Of a stretch of 64,000 bases of DNA, positions 1 through 9,184 are shown piece by piece; positions within the stretch are counted from its first letter, which is position 1, and every line of letters begins with the position of its first letter. A program made the translations under genes and the position numbers. The notes under the pieces were generated by a model, which made no database searches, was not told the origin of the DNA, and saw only the letters and a program-made list of their open reading frames with translations. Origin of the DNA: Flavobacterium silvaticum (GTDB taxonomy: Bacteria > Bacteroidota > Bacteroidia > Flavobacteriales > Flavobacteriaceae); the NCBI RefSeq assembly GCF_012911565.1, contig NZ_JAAMPU010000108.1:186001-250000 (forward strand). Direction: 5' to 3'.

Positions 1-2244
1 GCAAATGGTGTCATCATCATCACCACAAAAGGAAACACCAAAGGGCTTACGGTAAACTACTCCGGTTTGACTGGCGTTGGATTCGCACAGAACCATGTAG
101 ATCTGCTATCCGGCGATCAATGGCGTGGTTACGTTCGCGACAACAACCTTCAGGATGCCGTAGATTACGGTGCAAATACGAACTGGCAAAAAGAACTCGA
201 ACAGACCGCATTCTCACACAACCATACACTGAGCCTGAATTCCGGAAAAGAACTCAGCGGCGTGCGTGCCTCGATCAATTACTTTGACAACGAAGGTATC
301 ATCAAGACGACAGGAATGGAGCGTTTGGCCGGAAACCTGAGCATGTATCAGTACGCTTTGGAGAAAAGATTCCGTTTTGATGTTGGGATTTTCGCCAACG
401 TCGACAAATGGCATCCGCTCGATTACCGCATTTTCGAACGCGCCTTCAACCTGAATCCGACCATTCCGGTTTATGACCAGAACGGCAACTTTACCCAGGT
501 TGGCGGAACGCTGAACGAAAACCCGGTGGAAATCATGACCAATCGCATCGCCGATAATGAGCGCCACAGATTGCTCGGCTATTTCAAGACTGAAATCCAG
601 ATCATCGACGGATTGAAAGCAGTTGGAAACTTTTCACTAGAGCACAATGCCATGAAAGGCAGCACGTACAAACCATCCTATGCCATGATGGAAGGGATGA
701 CGGAAAACGGTTATGCCCAGAAAATTTACGGCGACTACACGAATTCCCAAATGGAAACGTATTTCACGTACAACAAAACGTTCGACAAGCACAGCATTGG
801 AGCCGTTGCCGGTTATTCGTTCCTGGAGAATGTATACGAAGGTTTCGGTGCGCAGCGAAGTGGTTTCGGGACCGATTTGTTCACGTACAACAACCTTGGC
901 GCCGGACAGGATTATCGTTTGGGCGACGTGTATTCGTATAAAGGGAAATCACGGTTGGTATCGTTTTACGGCCGTTTGAATTATTCGTTCGACGACAAGT
1001 ATTTCGTAACCGGAACCTTGCGTCGTGACGGATCAAGCCGATTCGGGGCGAATCACAAATGGGGAACGTTCCCGTCTGCTTCGGTTGCCTGGAAATTGTC
1101 GAGCGAATCGTTCATGACCGGAGTCAAAGATGTGGTTTCTTCTTTGAAACTCCGCGTCGGATACGGCGTTACGGGTAACCAGGATGGAATTGGCGAATAC
1201 AAATCGCTTTCGATTTTGGGAGTAGGATCGGACAGTTATTACGATCCGGCGACCCAAAGCTGGAGTCTTGCCTACTCGCCTGTCCAGAACCCGAACCCGG
1301 ATCTGAAATGGGAATCTACGGCCCAGACGAACATTGGTATCGACTTTACATTATTCGACCGCGTAACGGGAAGCATCGATTATTACAACAAACAGACTAA
1401 GGATTTGCTATACACGTATGAAGTTCCACAACCGCCATTTCTGGTAGGAACTATGCTTGCCAACGTTGGTGAGATTTCCAACAAAGGAATCGAGGTCAGC
1501 CTTAATGCCAACATCATAAAAGGTGACGATTTTACGTGGGATGCCAGTGTGGTATTTGCCAAAAACAAGCAGAAAATCGAAAAATTGTCGAACGACCTGT
1601 ATCGTACCGATGCCATTCCAAGCGGTTCTCTGCACGGATTGTCAGGCTTCTCGAACCAATATTCCCAAATCATAGCCGAAGGTTATCCGGTCGGAACGTT
1701 CTGGGGCCCGACAACAAGCGGCCTTGATGAAAACGGGGCGTTCATTATCCCTACCGACGAAAACGGAGACGTGATCAAAGGCGATCTTGGAAGCGCACAG
1801 CCAGATTTTACATTGGGCGCTACCATGAACTTCACCTATAAAAAATGGGATTTGGGTATTTCCGGTTATGGCATGTTCGGACAAAAAGTACTCAACGCGA
1901 CAGGCATGATGATCAACGATCCGAACCGCCTTCCGTCTTACAATGTCCCTGACGCTTTCCTTTCATCCGGAATCACTTCTCCTCCTACCTATTCCAGCTA
2001 TTGGGTTCAGGACGGTTCGTTCTTCCGATTGCAGAACATGACGCTGGGATATACCATGAACCTGAAACAAAGCAAAATCCGCCTGTACCTGATGGGTGAG
2101 AACCTTGCCGTACTTACCGGTTATCAGGGAACTGACCCTGAAGTTGACAATACCGGTCTTTCTGCTCCAGGCATCGACCGTTACAACAATTATCCAAGAC
2201 CGACTACGGTTTCCTTCGGATTGAACATCACGCTAAACGACTAA
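1..2244 (+). CDS. SusC/RagA-family TonB-dependent outer-membrane receptor, 3' part
   Basis: Outer-membrane transporter that, with the SusD-like partner just downstream, imports oligosaccharides using TonB energy. The frame is open from base 1, so the gene starts before the window. The first residues (ANGVIIITTKGNTKG) are the characteristic end of the SusC plug domain, and the remaining roughly 720 residues look like a beta barrel rich in aromatic/Gly strands, ending in the usual RPTTVSFGLNITLND terminal strand. 747 residues are visible; the family is usually about 1000, so the signal peptide, carboxypeptidase-like domain and most of the plug are outside. The next gene starts 10 bases after the stop. 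Family assignment is strong; the substrate can only be guessed from the downstream hydrolases. Confidence 0.95.
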   Translation, partial: ANGVIIITTKGNTKGLTVNYSGLTGVGFAQNHVDLLSGDQWRGYVRDNNLQDAVDYGANTNWQKELEQTAFSHNHTLSLNSGKELSGVRASINYFDNEGIIKTTGMERLAGNLSMYQYALEKRFRFDVGIFANVDKWHPLDYRIFERAFNLNPTIPVYDQNGNFTQVGGTLNENPVEIMTNRIADNERHRLLGYFKTEIQIIDGLKAVGNFSLEHNAMKGSTYKPSYAMMEGMTENGYAQKIYGDYTNSQMETYFTYNKTFDKHSIGAVAGYSFLENVYEGFGAQRSGFGTDLFTYNNLGAGQDYRLGDVYSYKGKSRLVSFYGRLNYSFDDKYFVTGTLRRDGSSRFGANHKWGTFPSASVAWKLSSESFMTGVKDVVSSLKLRVGYGVTGNQDGIGEYKSLSILGVGSDSYYDPATQSWSLAYSPVQNPNPDLKWESTAQTNIGIDFTLFDRVTGSIDYYNKQTKDLLYTYEVPQPPFLVGTMLANVGEISNKGIEVSLNANIIKGDDFTWDASVVFAKNKQKIEKLSNDLYRTDAIPSGSLHGLSGFSNQYSQIIAEGYPVGTFWGPTTSGLDENGAFIIPTDENGDVIKGDLGSAQPDFTLGATMNFTYKKWDLGISGYGMFGQKVLNATGMMINDPNRLPSYNVPDAFLSSGITSPPTYSSYWVQDGSFFRLQNMTLGYTMNLKQSKIRLYLMGENLAVLTGYQGTDPEVDNTGLSAPGIDRYNNYPRPTTVSFGLNITLND

Positions 2245-2254
2245 GTCCAAAAAA

Positions 2255-3766
2255 ATGAAAATGATGAAGATAAAATTAACGGCCACGCTTTTTGTAAGCG
2301 CCCTGTTCCTATTCTCTTGTACGGATCTGGACGAAGACCTATACGACAGAGTTCCCGATACCGAATTCGGGAATACACCGGCAGAAGTCCAGGCTTTGGT
2401 GGGTGGCGCCTATTCCTCTTTGAGAGGTTTCAACGACGGTATCACTATATCCTACCCGACATCTGAATTCGTGTTTTTCCTCAATGAAGTTTCTTCGGAT
2501 GAATGCGTCATCCCGACAAGAGGAACAGACTGGTATGACGGTGGCGTCTATCAGCAATTGCAGATGCATGATTTCCGTGCGGACAATCCGAAGATACTTT
2601 CGGCATGGCGTTACTGCTATCAGGGAATCGCAAAGATCAACTCGATTATCTACCAGGTCGAACGTTCCGGCCTGAGTGAAGAGGCACGTTTGCCAATCTA
2701 CGCAGAACTCAAAGCGATCCGTGCCTATTACTATTACATGCTTCTGGATATGTTCGGAAACGTGCCGCTTGTAACAGATTTCAACGACCTGACGTTGCCA
2801 AGCACATCAAGCCGTCAGGAAGTCTATAATTTTGTGGAAAGCGAATGGCAAAATGCGTTGCCGTACCTGGCTTCAGGAGTCGTATATTCGAAATTCACCA
2901 AGAATGTAGTGTATTCACTTCTCGCACGTCTATACCTGAATTCACAAGCGTTCGTTGGCGTTGCCAGATGGCAGGATTGCCTCAATATGTGCCAGAATGT
3001 GAGCGGATATACGTTGGCACCGGATTTCTTCCAGAACTTTGCTACGGAAAACCAGACATCACCGGAAATTATCCTTTCCATCCCTTACGATTCAAAGGCA
3101 GGAACTTTAGGAAACTACATGTCTTCCATGAGTGCCCATTATATGCATCGGTTCACGCTATCGGCTACTGGAGATTATCCGTGGAGCGCGAATGGAATGT
3201 CGGCTGAACCGGGCGTTTATTCCTCTTTTACAGAAACAGACCGCCGTCGCGAATGCATGCTCATCGGCGACCAGATCAGCCTTGCGACCGGATCTGTAAT
3301 CGTCATGGACAGCGGACAACCGCTGACCTATACCGAAGAAATTGGTGATTTCACGAACGCGCTTCAAAATGAAGGTGTCCGATTAGGCAAATACGAAATG
3401 AAAGCCGGTGAAACCTGGGAACGCGATCACGATCTGGTATTGGTGCGTTATGCCGAAATCCTGATGATGCAGGCCGAATGTTACGTAAGACTAGGTTCGC
3501 CTGACCTTGCCACGCCTCTGGTCCAGCAAATCGCAACGCGTGCCGGTGTCGACATGCCGGCGACCATCGACCTTGATTTCATCAACAAGGAATTGCTTCG
3601 TGAATTTACGTTCGAAGGCCACAGGCGTACCGATAACATCCGTCTCGGAACGTTCTTCCAGCCCAACTGGAACCAACCGGCGACCGAACCTTTCAAAGCG
3701 ATATTCCCGATTCCGTCAACCGTGTTACAGGCCAATACGAACCTGAGCCAGAATCCGGGCTATTAA
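2255..3766 (+). CDS. SusD/RagB-family glycan-binding lipoprotein
   Basis: Surface lipoprotein that caps the SusC barrel and binds the glycan. The N-terminus has a lipoprotein signal (hydrophobic stretch followed by LFLFSC, lipidated Cys about residue 22). The SusD-like N-terminal TPR-rich domain follows (about 25-330), then the RagB/SusD C-terminal domain with the hallmark segments LVLVRYAEILMMQAEC, GHRRTDNIRLG and the terminal FPIP...NLSQNPGY. Length 503 is normal for the family. The first ATG of three close ones is taken; MKIKL at 2264 is an alternative. Forms an operon with the upstream susC-like gene. Confidence 0.96.
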   Translation: MKMMKIKLTATLFVSALFLFSCTDLDEDLYDRVPDTEFGNTPAEVQALVGGAYSSLRGFNDGITISYPTSEFVFFLNEVSSDECVIPTRGTDWYDGGVYQQLQMHDFRADNPKILSAWRYCYQGIAKINSIIYQVERSGLSEEARLPIYAELKAIRAYYYYMLLDMFGNVPLVTDFNDLTLPSTSSRQEVYNFVESEWQNALPYLASGVVYSKFTKNVVYSLLARLYLNSQAFVGVARWQDCLNMCQNVSGYTLAPDFFQNFATENQTSPEIILSIPYDSKAGTLGNYMSSMSAHYMHRFTLSATGDYPWSANGMSAEPGVYSSFTETDRRRECMLIGDQISLATGSVIVMDSGQPLTYTEEIGDFTNALQNEGVRLGKYEMKAGETWERDHDLVLVRYAEILMMQAECYVRLGSPDLATPLVQQIATRAGVDMPATIDLDFINKELLREFTFEGHRRTDNIRLGTFFQPNWNQPATEPFKAIFPIPSTVLQANTNLSQNPGY

Positions 3767-3782
3767 AAACCAAACACAACCC

Positions 3783-3820
3783 ACCGGTCGCAGGAGTAGC
3801 TGCGACCGGTTATTTTATTT
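3783..3820 (+). terminator. Hairpin between susD-like gene and the glycoside hydrolases
   Basis: A perfect 11-bp stem (ACCGGTCGCAG, 3783-3793, with CTGCGACCGGT, 3800-3810) with a 6-base loop, followed by the T-rich tail TATTTTATTT that runs to just before the next ATG. It could act as an intra-operon attenuator or 3' stabiliser, keeping susCD transcripts more abundant than the hydrolase part. Confidence 0.8.
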
Positions 3821-3823
3821 GAC

Positions 3824-5056
3824 ATGAAAAAAATTATCGGCAGTGCCCTGATGCTGCTTTTCTCGATAACACTTCTTTTTGGCTGTGACAGCAAAGATTC
3901 GGGCGGAACCACGCCTGAGCCTGAAAACCTCGATCCTGTTCCGGCGACAAAGACCAACAGCATGAAACTGTATGCCCATTATATGCCGTGGTTCGAGACA
4001 AAGGAAAGCAGCGGGAACAATCAGTGGGGCTATCACTGGACAATGGCCAACCAGAATCCGGACATCATCAACCCGAACGGGCAACGTCAGATTGCGGCTC
4101 ATTACTATCCGCTTATCGGGCCGTATCATTCGGGCGATCATGATGTGATCGAAAACCATTTGCTGCTGATGAAATATTCGGGAATAGACGGAATTCTTAT
4201 CGACTGGTACGGAACTTATAACATCAATGACTTTGCGGCACTCAAACAAAACACGGAACAGATTGTCGCCGTTTGTGCCGAAATCGGGCTCGAATATGCC
4301 ATTGTCTATGAAGACCGTTTTCTCAACGATATCGTCAATGCCGGATTGGCAGGGACAAGAGCCATTGGCGCACGGACCGATATGACCTATTTAAAAAACA
4401 ATTTCTTTTCACAGGACAATTACATCGCCGTAAACGGAAAACCCTTATTGCTCAATTTCGGGCCTATCACATTGATGACGGAAACCGAATGGACAACCGC
4501 CTTTTCCAACCTCGATCCTAAACCGACATTCCTGACCCTTTGGAATAATACGGCGGCCGGAAACAACGCATCCGGAGAATTTGCGTGGGTTTATGAAAAC
4601 AACACGAACCTCCAGAATTTTTACCAGAACCGTATGCCGACACTTGACGTTGCCATGGGATCGGCTTATCCCGGTTTCAATGACTTCTATCAGGAAGGTG
4701 GCACATCGACGGTGATCGGATGGACAATTCCTCATGGTACAACATTGCAAACCACATTGCAAATGGCGCAGACAGCCGGCGTCGATATGCTGCAATTGGT
4801 CACGTGGAATGACTTTGGCGAAGGAACCATGCTCGAGCCGACCGTGGAATTCGGATACGATTATGTAAACCAGATCAAGACGTTCGCCGGCGTACAGAAT
4901 ACCGGGAATGTTTTTGAAGACATTGGCCGATTGTTCGAGTATCGCAAACAATACAGCGGCAACAGCACCATTCAGCAAAAACTGACAAAAGCTTCCAAAT
5001 ACTTTGCTTCCATGCAACCTGACAAAGCCATTCTAGAACTCGACGGAATCGAATAA
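3824..5056 (+). CDS. Glycoside hydrolase family 71/99-like lipoprotein
   Basis: Probable surface or periplasmic glycan hydrolase of the GH71/GH99-like superfamily (GH99 members are endo-alpha-1,2-mannosidases). A lipoprotein signal with the Cys at about residue 21 (LLFGCDSKD) is followed by the TIM-barrel start YAHYMPWF, the GYHWT segment, and ILIDWYG. The C-terminal signature is W-N-D-F-G-E-G-T at residues 328-335. True GH99 enzymes carry N-E-W-x-E-G-T here, with both Glu catalytic; in this protein E333 is kept but the first Glu is Asp (D330). The enzyme may thus be a GH99-like rather than a classical endomannosidase. Co-encoded with susCD and GH97. Family fairly sure, activity uncertain. 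Confidence 0.8.
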   Translation: MKKIIGSALMLLFSITLLFGCDSKDSGGTTPEPENLDPVPATKTNSMKLYAHYMPWFETKESSGNNQWGYHWTMANQNPDIINPNGQRQIAAHYYPLIGPYHSGDHDVIENHLLLMKYSGIDGILIDWYGTYNINDFAALKQNTEQIVAVCAEIGLEYAIVYEDRFLNDIVNAGLAGTRAIGARTDMTYLKNNFFSQDNYIAVNGKPLLLNFGPITLMTETEWTTAFSNLDPKPTFLTLWNNTAAGNNASGEFAWVYENNTNLQNFYQNRMPTLDVAMGSAYPGFNDFYQEGGTSTVIGWTIPHGTTLQTTLQMAQTAGVDMLQLVTWNDFGEGTMLEPTVEFGYDYVNQIKTFAGVQNTGNVFEDIGRLFEYRKQYSGNSTIQQKLTKASKYFASMQPDKAILELDGIE

Positions 5057-5072
5057 CGTCCAAACCTACATC

Positions 5073-7091
5073 ATGAAAATCTACTTCAACAACCGGTTTA
5101 TCATTCCGGCCATACTACTGCTATTCTCCGTCGGAAACGCCCAAAAACAATTGAGCCTGGAGTCACCCAAAAAAGAGCATCGCCTTACTTTTGGGCTGAC
5201 CGATAAAGGCGAGCCCTGGTATTCATTGACTTCCGATTCAAAATCGGTACTGGAGAAATCGATGCTCGGTTTTGAATTCCAGGATAATGAACCGATGGTT
5301 TCGGGTTTTAAAATCGTTTCATCTGACACCAATAAAAAGAATGAAACCTGGGAACAGCCATGGGGCGAAGTGAAAACCGTCCGTGACGAACACAACGAAC
5401 TTATCGTACATTTACAGGAACTATCCGGGAAAAAACGCAAAATGGATATTGCCTTTCGCCTGTTCCATGACGGACTCGGTTTCCGATATTCGTTTCCGGA
5501 ACAACCGAATTTAAAATCGGTCAAAATAGCGAACGAAGTCACCCAATTTACATTTTCGAACGATGAGAATGTGTGGTGGATTCCGGTGCATTCAGACAAC
5601 AGCTATTACGAAAGTTTCTACAGAAAGACCGCTATCAGCGCCACCGACACGATTAACACGCCTGCTACTTTTGAAACCAAAACCGGAAAATATCTGGCGA
5701 TACACGAAGCCAACCTAACCGATTTTGCTTCGATGACATTGCGTAAAAGTGGACAGAACCAATACAAAAGCGAGCTCGTTCCGTGGCGTGACGGTGTAAA
5801 AGTCTACGCTTCTGCTCCATTCGTCAGTCCGTGGAGAACCGTCATCATTGCAGATAAACCTGGTGACTTGGCCGAATCGACTTTGATGCTAAACCTCAAC
5901 GAACCTTGTAAAATCAAAGATATTTCATGGATCCAACCGTCAAAATACATTGGGATCTGGTGGGGCATGCATCTTGAAAAATATTCGTGGGGACAGGGAG
6001 ACAAACACGGAGCTACTACCGAAAACACCAAAAGATACATTGATTTTGCCGCCGAAAATGGTTTCAACGGCGTTCTTGTAGAAGGTTGGAACTGGGGTTG
6101 GGACGGAGATTGGACTGCCGATGGAAGTGCGTTCAGCTTTGTAAAGCCATATCCGGATTTCGATCTTGTGGCATTGGGCGATTATGCCGCAAAGAAACAC
6201 GTGCAGCTTATCGGGCATCATGAAACGGCCGGCGCCACCAGGCATTATGAAAGCCAGTTGGAAGATGCGTTCCGCTTATATCAGAAAATCGGCGTGCATA
6301 CCGTAAAAACCGGATATGTCAATAAATATCTGGACAAAAAAGAATGGCATGACAGCCAGTACGGTGTGCGCCATTACCGAAAAGTTGTAGAAACAGCGGC
6401 CAAATATCAAATCATGATCGACAATCACGAGCCCGTCAAAGGCACAGGCTTGCAGCGCACCTATCCGAACCTGATGTCTCAGGAAGGAGGCCGCGGACAG
6501 GAATACAACGCCTGGTCTGTGGATGGCGGGAACACACCGGAACACACGGCGGCACTGCCATTCACGCGGATGCTTTCCGGGCCATTCGACTATACTCCGG
6601 GAAATTTTGACTTTAACTATAAAGTACCTTCGGGCGCAACCGTAAAAAGTACATTGACGAATCAATTGGCGCTTTATGTTGTTATTTTCAGTCCGTTGCA
6701 GATGGCTTCTGATTTACCAGAGAATTATGTAGGAAAACCTGAATTCCAGTTTATCAAAGATGTGCCTGCGAATTGGTCTGAAAGCCATGTACTCGATGCG
6801 AAGATTGGTGAATTTGTAACCATCGCCCGCAAAGACCGTGAAGGACAAAATTGGTATTTGGGAAGTGTCACTGATTCCCAAAAGCGTGACCTTACCGTCA
6901 AACTTGATTTCCTCGACGCTGGAAAAACATACACGGCCGAGATTTATGCCGATGGCCCCGGAGCCGATTTCAAGACGAATCCGTATCCGGTAACCATCAG
7001 TAAAAAGACTGTCGACAAGAATACAACGCTGAACCTTTCTCTCGCTGCGGGAGGCGGAACGGCCATACGATTTACACCTTTGGCAAAATAA
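5073..7091 (+). CDS. Glycoside hydrolase family 97 (SusB-type, inverting alpha-glucosidase-like)
   Basis: Exo-acting alpha-glycosidase, exported by a signal peptide cleaved around residue 23. It has the GH97 N-terminal beta-sandwich (about 25-265), catalytic barrel (about 280-555) and C-terminal beta domain. Family knowledge of Bacteroides SusB gives catalytic/calcium residues E439, E508, E526 and E532; here E384, E453, E471 and E477 occur in the same motifs (GHHET, DNHEP, SQEGGRGQEYNAW) with identical spacing (69, 18 and 6). The position of the Asp nucleophile of retaining GH97 enzymes is Gly in VKTGYV, again as in SusB. So an inverting alpha-glucosidase is the best guess. Last gene of the locus, 16 bases after the GH99-like gene. 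Confidence 0.93.
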   Translation: MKIYFNNRFIIPAILLLFSVGNAQKQLSLESPKKEHRLTFGLTDKGEPWYSLTSDSKSVLEKSMLGFEFQDNEPMVSGFKIVSSDTNKKNETWEQPWGEVKTVRDEHNELIVHLQELSGKKRKMDIAFRLFHDGLGFRYSFPEQPNLKSVKIANEVTQFTFSNDENVWWIPVHSDNSYYESFYRKTAISATDTINTPATFETKTGKYLAIHEANLTDFASMTLRKSGQNQYKSELVPWRDGVKVYASAPFVSPWRTVIIADKPGDLAESTLMLNLNEPCKIKDISWIQPSKYIGIWWGMHLEKYSWGQGDKHGATTENTKRYIDFAAENGFNGVLVEGWNWGWDGDWTADGSAFSFVKPYPDFDLVALGDYAAKKHVQLIGHHETAGATRHYESQLEDAFRLYQKIGVHTVKTGYVNKYLDKKEWHDSQYGVRHYRKVVETAAKYQIMIDNHEPVKGTGLQRTYPNLMSQEGGRGQEYNAWSVDGGNTPEHTAALPFTRMLSGPFDYTPGNFDFNYKVPSGATVKSTLTNQLALYVVIFSPLQMASDLPENYVGKPEFQFIKDVPANWSESHVLDAKIGEFVTIARKDREGQNWYLGSVTDSQKRDLTVKLDFLDAGKTYTAEIYADGPGADFKTNPYPVTISKKTVDKNTTLNLSLAAGGGTAIRFTPLAK

Positions 7092-7124
7092 AATTTGTTT
7101 AGAAGTGTTTTTTTGGGTTAGTGG

Positions 7125-7157
7125 AAATAACGGGGTTTACGCCCCGTTATTTTTTTG
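7125..7157 (+). terminator. Rho-independent terminator of the polysaccharide locus
   Basis: A stem of at least 9 bp (ATAACGGGG / CCCCGTTAT) with a 6-base loop and a run of seven T's, 35 bases after the GH97 stop codon. Confidence 0.9.
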
Positions 7158-7179
7158 CGCAAGTTTCTGCCGATGCTAC

Positions 7180-7209
7180 TTGCAACCTTTGAAATTAATA
7201 CTATATTTG
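7180..7209 (+). promoter_or_regulatory. Bacteroidota-type promoter of tRNA-Pro
   Basis: TTG (7180-7182), a 19-base spacer, then TATATTTG (7202-7209), matching the Bacteroidota sigma-A consensus TTG-N19-TAnnTTTG. The tRNA begins 39 bases further on. Confidence 0.75.
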
Positions 7210-7247
7210 CAGCCTGATTTCAATACGGCTCTGTCTGTTTGAAGTTT

Positions 7248-7322
7248 CGGGGTGTAGCGTAGCCCGGTCATCGCGCCTGGTTTGGGACCAGGAGGTCGCA
7301 GGTTCGAATCCTGCCACCCCGA
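7248..7322 (+). tRNA. tRNA-Pro(TGG)
   Basis: Cloverleaf of 75 bases: acceptor stem CGGGGTG / CACCCCG, D arm with AGC...GGTCATCGC, anticodon stem CCTGG / CCAGG with loop TTTGGGA (anticodon TGG at 7283-7285), T arm GCAGG-TTCGAAT-CCTGC, discriminator A. The 3' CCA is not encoded. Confidence 0.97.
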
Positions 7323-7331
7323 CAAAGAAAT

Positions 7332-7362
7332 CCTTCCACACAAAGTGTGGAGGGATTTTTTG
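7332..7362 (+). terminator. Terminator of tRNA-Pro
   Basis: Stem TCCACAC / GTGTGGA around an AAA loop, flanked by CC/GG pairs and followed by ATTTTTTG, ten bases after the tRNA. Confidence 0.85.
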
Positions 7363-7760
7363 TTTAGGACGAAAGCCAAGCTCGCTTGAGCTTTCGCCCT
7401 AAACAAAAAAGACCGCAACGTCCAAAGGACGTTGGAAAGGATTTCTTTGTCGTCACCCAACCGAGGATCACCGAAGCGCAGCGAAGGTAATCCTGCCAAG
7501 TTCTACTGCACCCATTCTTAAACAAATATCACGATCCCAGCAAAGCGTTGGAAGGGATTTCTTTGTCTTCACCCTATTGAGGATCACCGTAGCGAAGCGA
7601 AGGTAATCCTGCCCCAACTTTAAACCGCCTCCCGACAAATACCCTGACGTCTGCAAACCATCGGAAGATTTTCTTTGTCGCAACCCCAAAGAGGATAGCC
7701 GCAGCGCAGCCGAGATAATCCTGCCGAACTCACTTGAACCGTATTTCATTGTCTTCAAAT
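7362..7760 (-). repeat. Inverted, decaying array derived from the tRNA-Pro 3' end and its terminator
   Basis: Read on the minus strand, this stretch contains about four units of roughly 110-116 bases. Each has GGCAGGATTAYCT..., then ...GGGT..., then GACAAAGAAATCC and a hairpin or hairpin remnant. The end of the tRNA gene itself reads CCTGCCACCCCGACAAAGAAATCC followed by a terminator and TTTTTTGTTTAGG on the plus strand, so the array resembles inverted copies of that junction. The unit nearest the tRNA (7404-7451) still has a complete hairpin (CAACGTCC / GGACGTTG, 7416-7434) with a minus-strand T-run, and 7362-7404 is a long palindrome forming the turning point. The later copies (about 7536-7612, 7648-7723, 7737-7760) are progressively degenerate. 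No gene is supported between 7323 and 7948. Confidence 0.7.
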
Positions 7761-7948
7761 ACAGCTACTACCTTCAAACCTACGGCGGTTCAAAACCTAC
7801 AAAAACAGACAACATAAAGCCAATTGACAGTCCCAAAACAAAATATGCCGAAACTCCCTAACATTTATCATTTCCTTAAAACTTTAAAAAGCCGTCCTTG
7901 CTATTTTTACCAATCACAGAAATGTGCAGACAAATAAAACGGCTACCG

Positions 7949-8584
7949 ATGACCAAACTCAACAGACCACGAGAAGAATTTTTCAATGTTCTCACACACG
8001 GAACCGGAGCAATACTATCGATAGCCGCGGCTTCAGTGCTAATTGCTATTGCGGCTCTACGCGGAAGTGCGATGGAAATTGTCGCCGCATCCATTTTTGG
8101 ATTCAGCCTGATTTTGTTGTATTCGGCTTCTACCATTTACCACGCGATTTCTTCATTGAGATACAAACGGATTTTCAAGCGCCTTGACCATTTGTGCATT
8201 TACATACTCATTGCCGGAACCTATACGCCCGTGGCTTTGCTCGGATTGCGAGGCACATGGGGCTGGGTTTTGTTCGGGCTTGCGTGGGGATTTGCTGTTC
8301 TTGGATTTGTGTTTAAGTTTTCTATGTTGCGAAAATCAGAAAAACTGTCGCTTGCATTATATGGAATCATGGGATGGATGGCCGTCATTGCCATAAAACC
8401 TTTATTGGAAAATGTAGACCATAATGCTTTGCTATTGATACTGGCCGGCGGATTATGCTACACCCTGGGCATCTACTTTTACGCCAACGATAAAAAGAAA
8501 TACCATCACGCCATATGGCATATATTCGTTTTGGGCGGAAGCGCCTTTCACTTTTTTGGTATTTTCTGGTATTTGATTCCCTGA
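7949..8584 (+). CDS. Hemolysin III / PAQR family membrane protein
   Basis: Inner-membrane protein of the HlyIII/YqfA branch of the PAQR superfamily, with about seven hydrophobic segments in 211 residues. Family signatures are visible: EEFFNVLTHGTG at the N-terminus, SASTIYHAI and LDHLCIYILIAGTYTP in the middle, and HHAIWHIFVLGGSAFHF at the C-terminus, supplying the conserved Ser/His/Asp metal-site residues. The reading frame is open further upstream, but MTKLNRPREEFFN is preferred because it matches the usual length and N-terminus of the family. Physiological role unclear; some relatives were tied to membrane lipid homeostasis. The next gene follows after 9 bases. Confidence 0.88.
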   Translation: MTKLNRPREEFFNVLTHGTGAILSIAAASVLIAIAALRGSAMEIVAASIFGFSLILLYSASTIYHAISSLRYKRIFKRLDHLCIYILIAGTYTPVALLGLRGTWGWVLFGLAWGFAVLGFVFKFSMLRKSEKLSLALYGIMGWMAVIAIKPLLENVDHNALLLILAGGLCYTLGIYFYANDKKKYHHAIWHIFVLGGSAFHFFGIFWYLIP

Positions 8585-8593
8585 TTGACTATT

Positions 8594-9013
8594 ATGGATG
8601 ATTTGATTCTTCGCAAAAGCTGGTTCAGAAGATCTTTGATCTGGCTTGTTCCGCTATTTTTCCTGGTAACTTTTGTCATTGTATCCGGAATCAGAAGCTC
8701 CGAATTTTCTGATGCCGCTATGGCTTATACAGAAAATGATTTGTACGAAAATGCACTTCAGAAAGCAAACGCTAATCCCGATGTTTTACAGAAAACCGGA
8801 AAATTGAACCCTTTAGATAAAATGGCAATCTTTGAAGGCAATACGAAATATTCGGCCCATAAAGATTCTGTGGCAGTTACGGTTCGGGTTGCAGGTGAAA
8901 AACGAAAGGCCAAGATGGATGTCAACGCCCACAAGGTCAATGGGAAATGGCACTATGATTTGGTTCAGATACGGATAAAGGAACCTGCGGAGACAATCGT
9001 GGCGATCAAATGA
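8594..9013 (+). CDS. Coa1/Tim21-like membrane-anchored protein
   Basis: Small protein of 139 residues with one N-terminal membrane segment (about residues 13-35) and a soluble domain. The pattern ALQKANANPDVLQKTGKLNP...GNTKYSAHKDSVAVTVRVAGEKRKAKMDVNAHKVNGKWHYDLVQI resembles the cytochrome oxidase assembly Coa1/Tim21-type fold, common in bacterial genomes as proteins of unknown function. The ATG giving MDDLILRKSW is preferred to an in-frame TTG nine bases upstream. Directly follows the HlyIII gene, probably in one transcript. Family match is by eye and moderate. Confidence 0.6.
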   Translation: MDDLILRKSWFRRSLIWLVPLFFLVTFVIVSGIRSSEFSDAAMAYTENDLYENALQKANANPDVLQKTGKLNPLDKMAIFEGNTKYSAHKDSVAVTVRVAGEKRKAKMDVNAHKVNGKWHYDLVQIRIKEPAETIVAIK

Positions 9014-9184
9014 AGAATGCCTAGCCCCGATGCGAGCAAAAGCATTTGATGGGTTAAGTCTATTTGGCGCCGGCTTTACAGAGCGACTTCAGAAGCTCCT
9101 GTATTGCCAAAGCGACAAAAGACTTGAACCGAAAATCTTGGAGCGGGCAGCGGGATTAGCTACTGATTATTTATTCTTAATCAT

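Noticed and set aside
7176..7499. 107-codon minus-strand frame across tRNA-Pro
   Set aside because: It contains the well-known artefact peptide read from the antisense strand of a tRNA (WQDSNLRPPGPKPG).
7468..7758. 96-codon minus-strand frame downstream of tRNA-Pro
   Set aside because: It is built from the tRNA-derived repeat units, so the apparent peptide repeats reflect DNA duplication.
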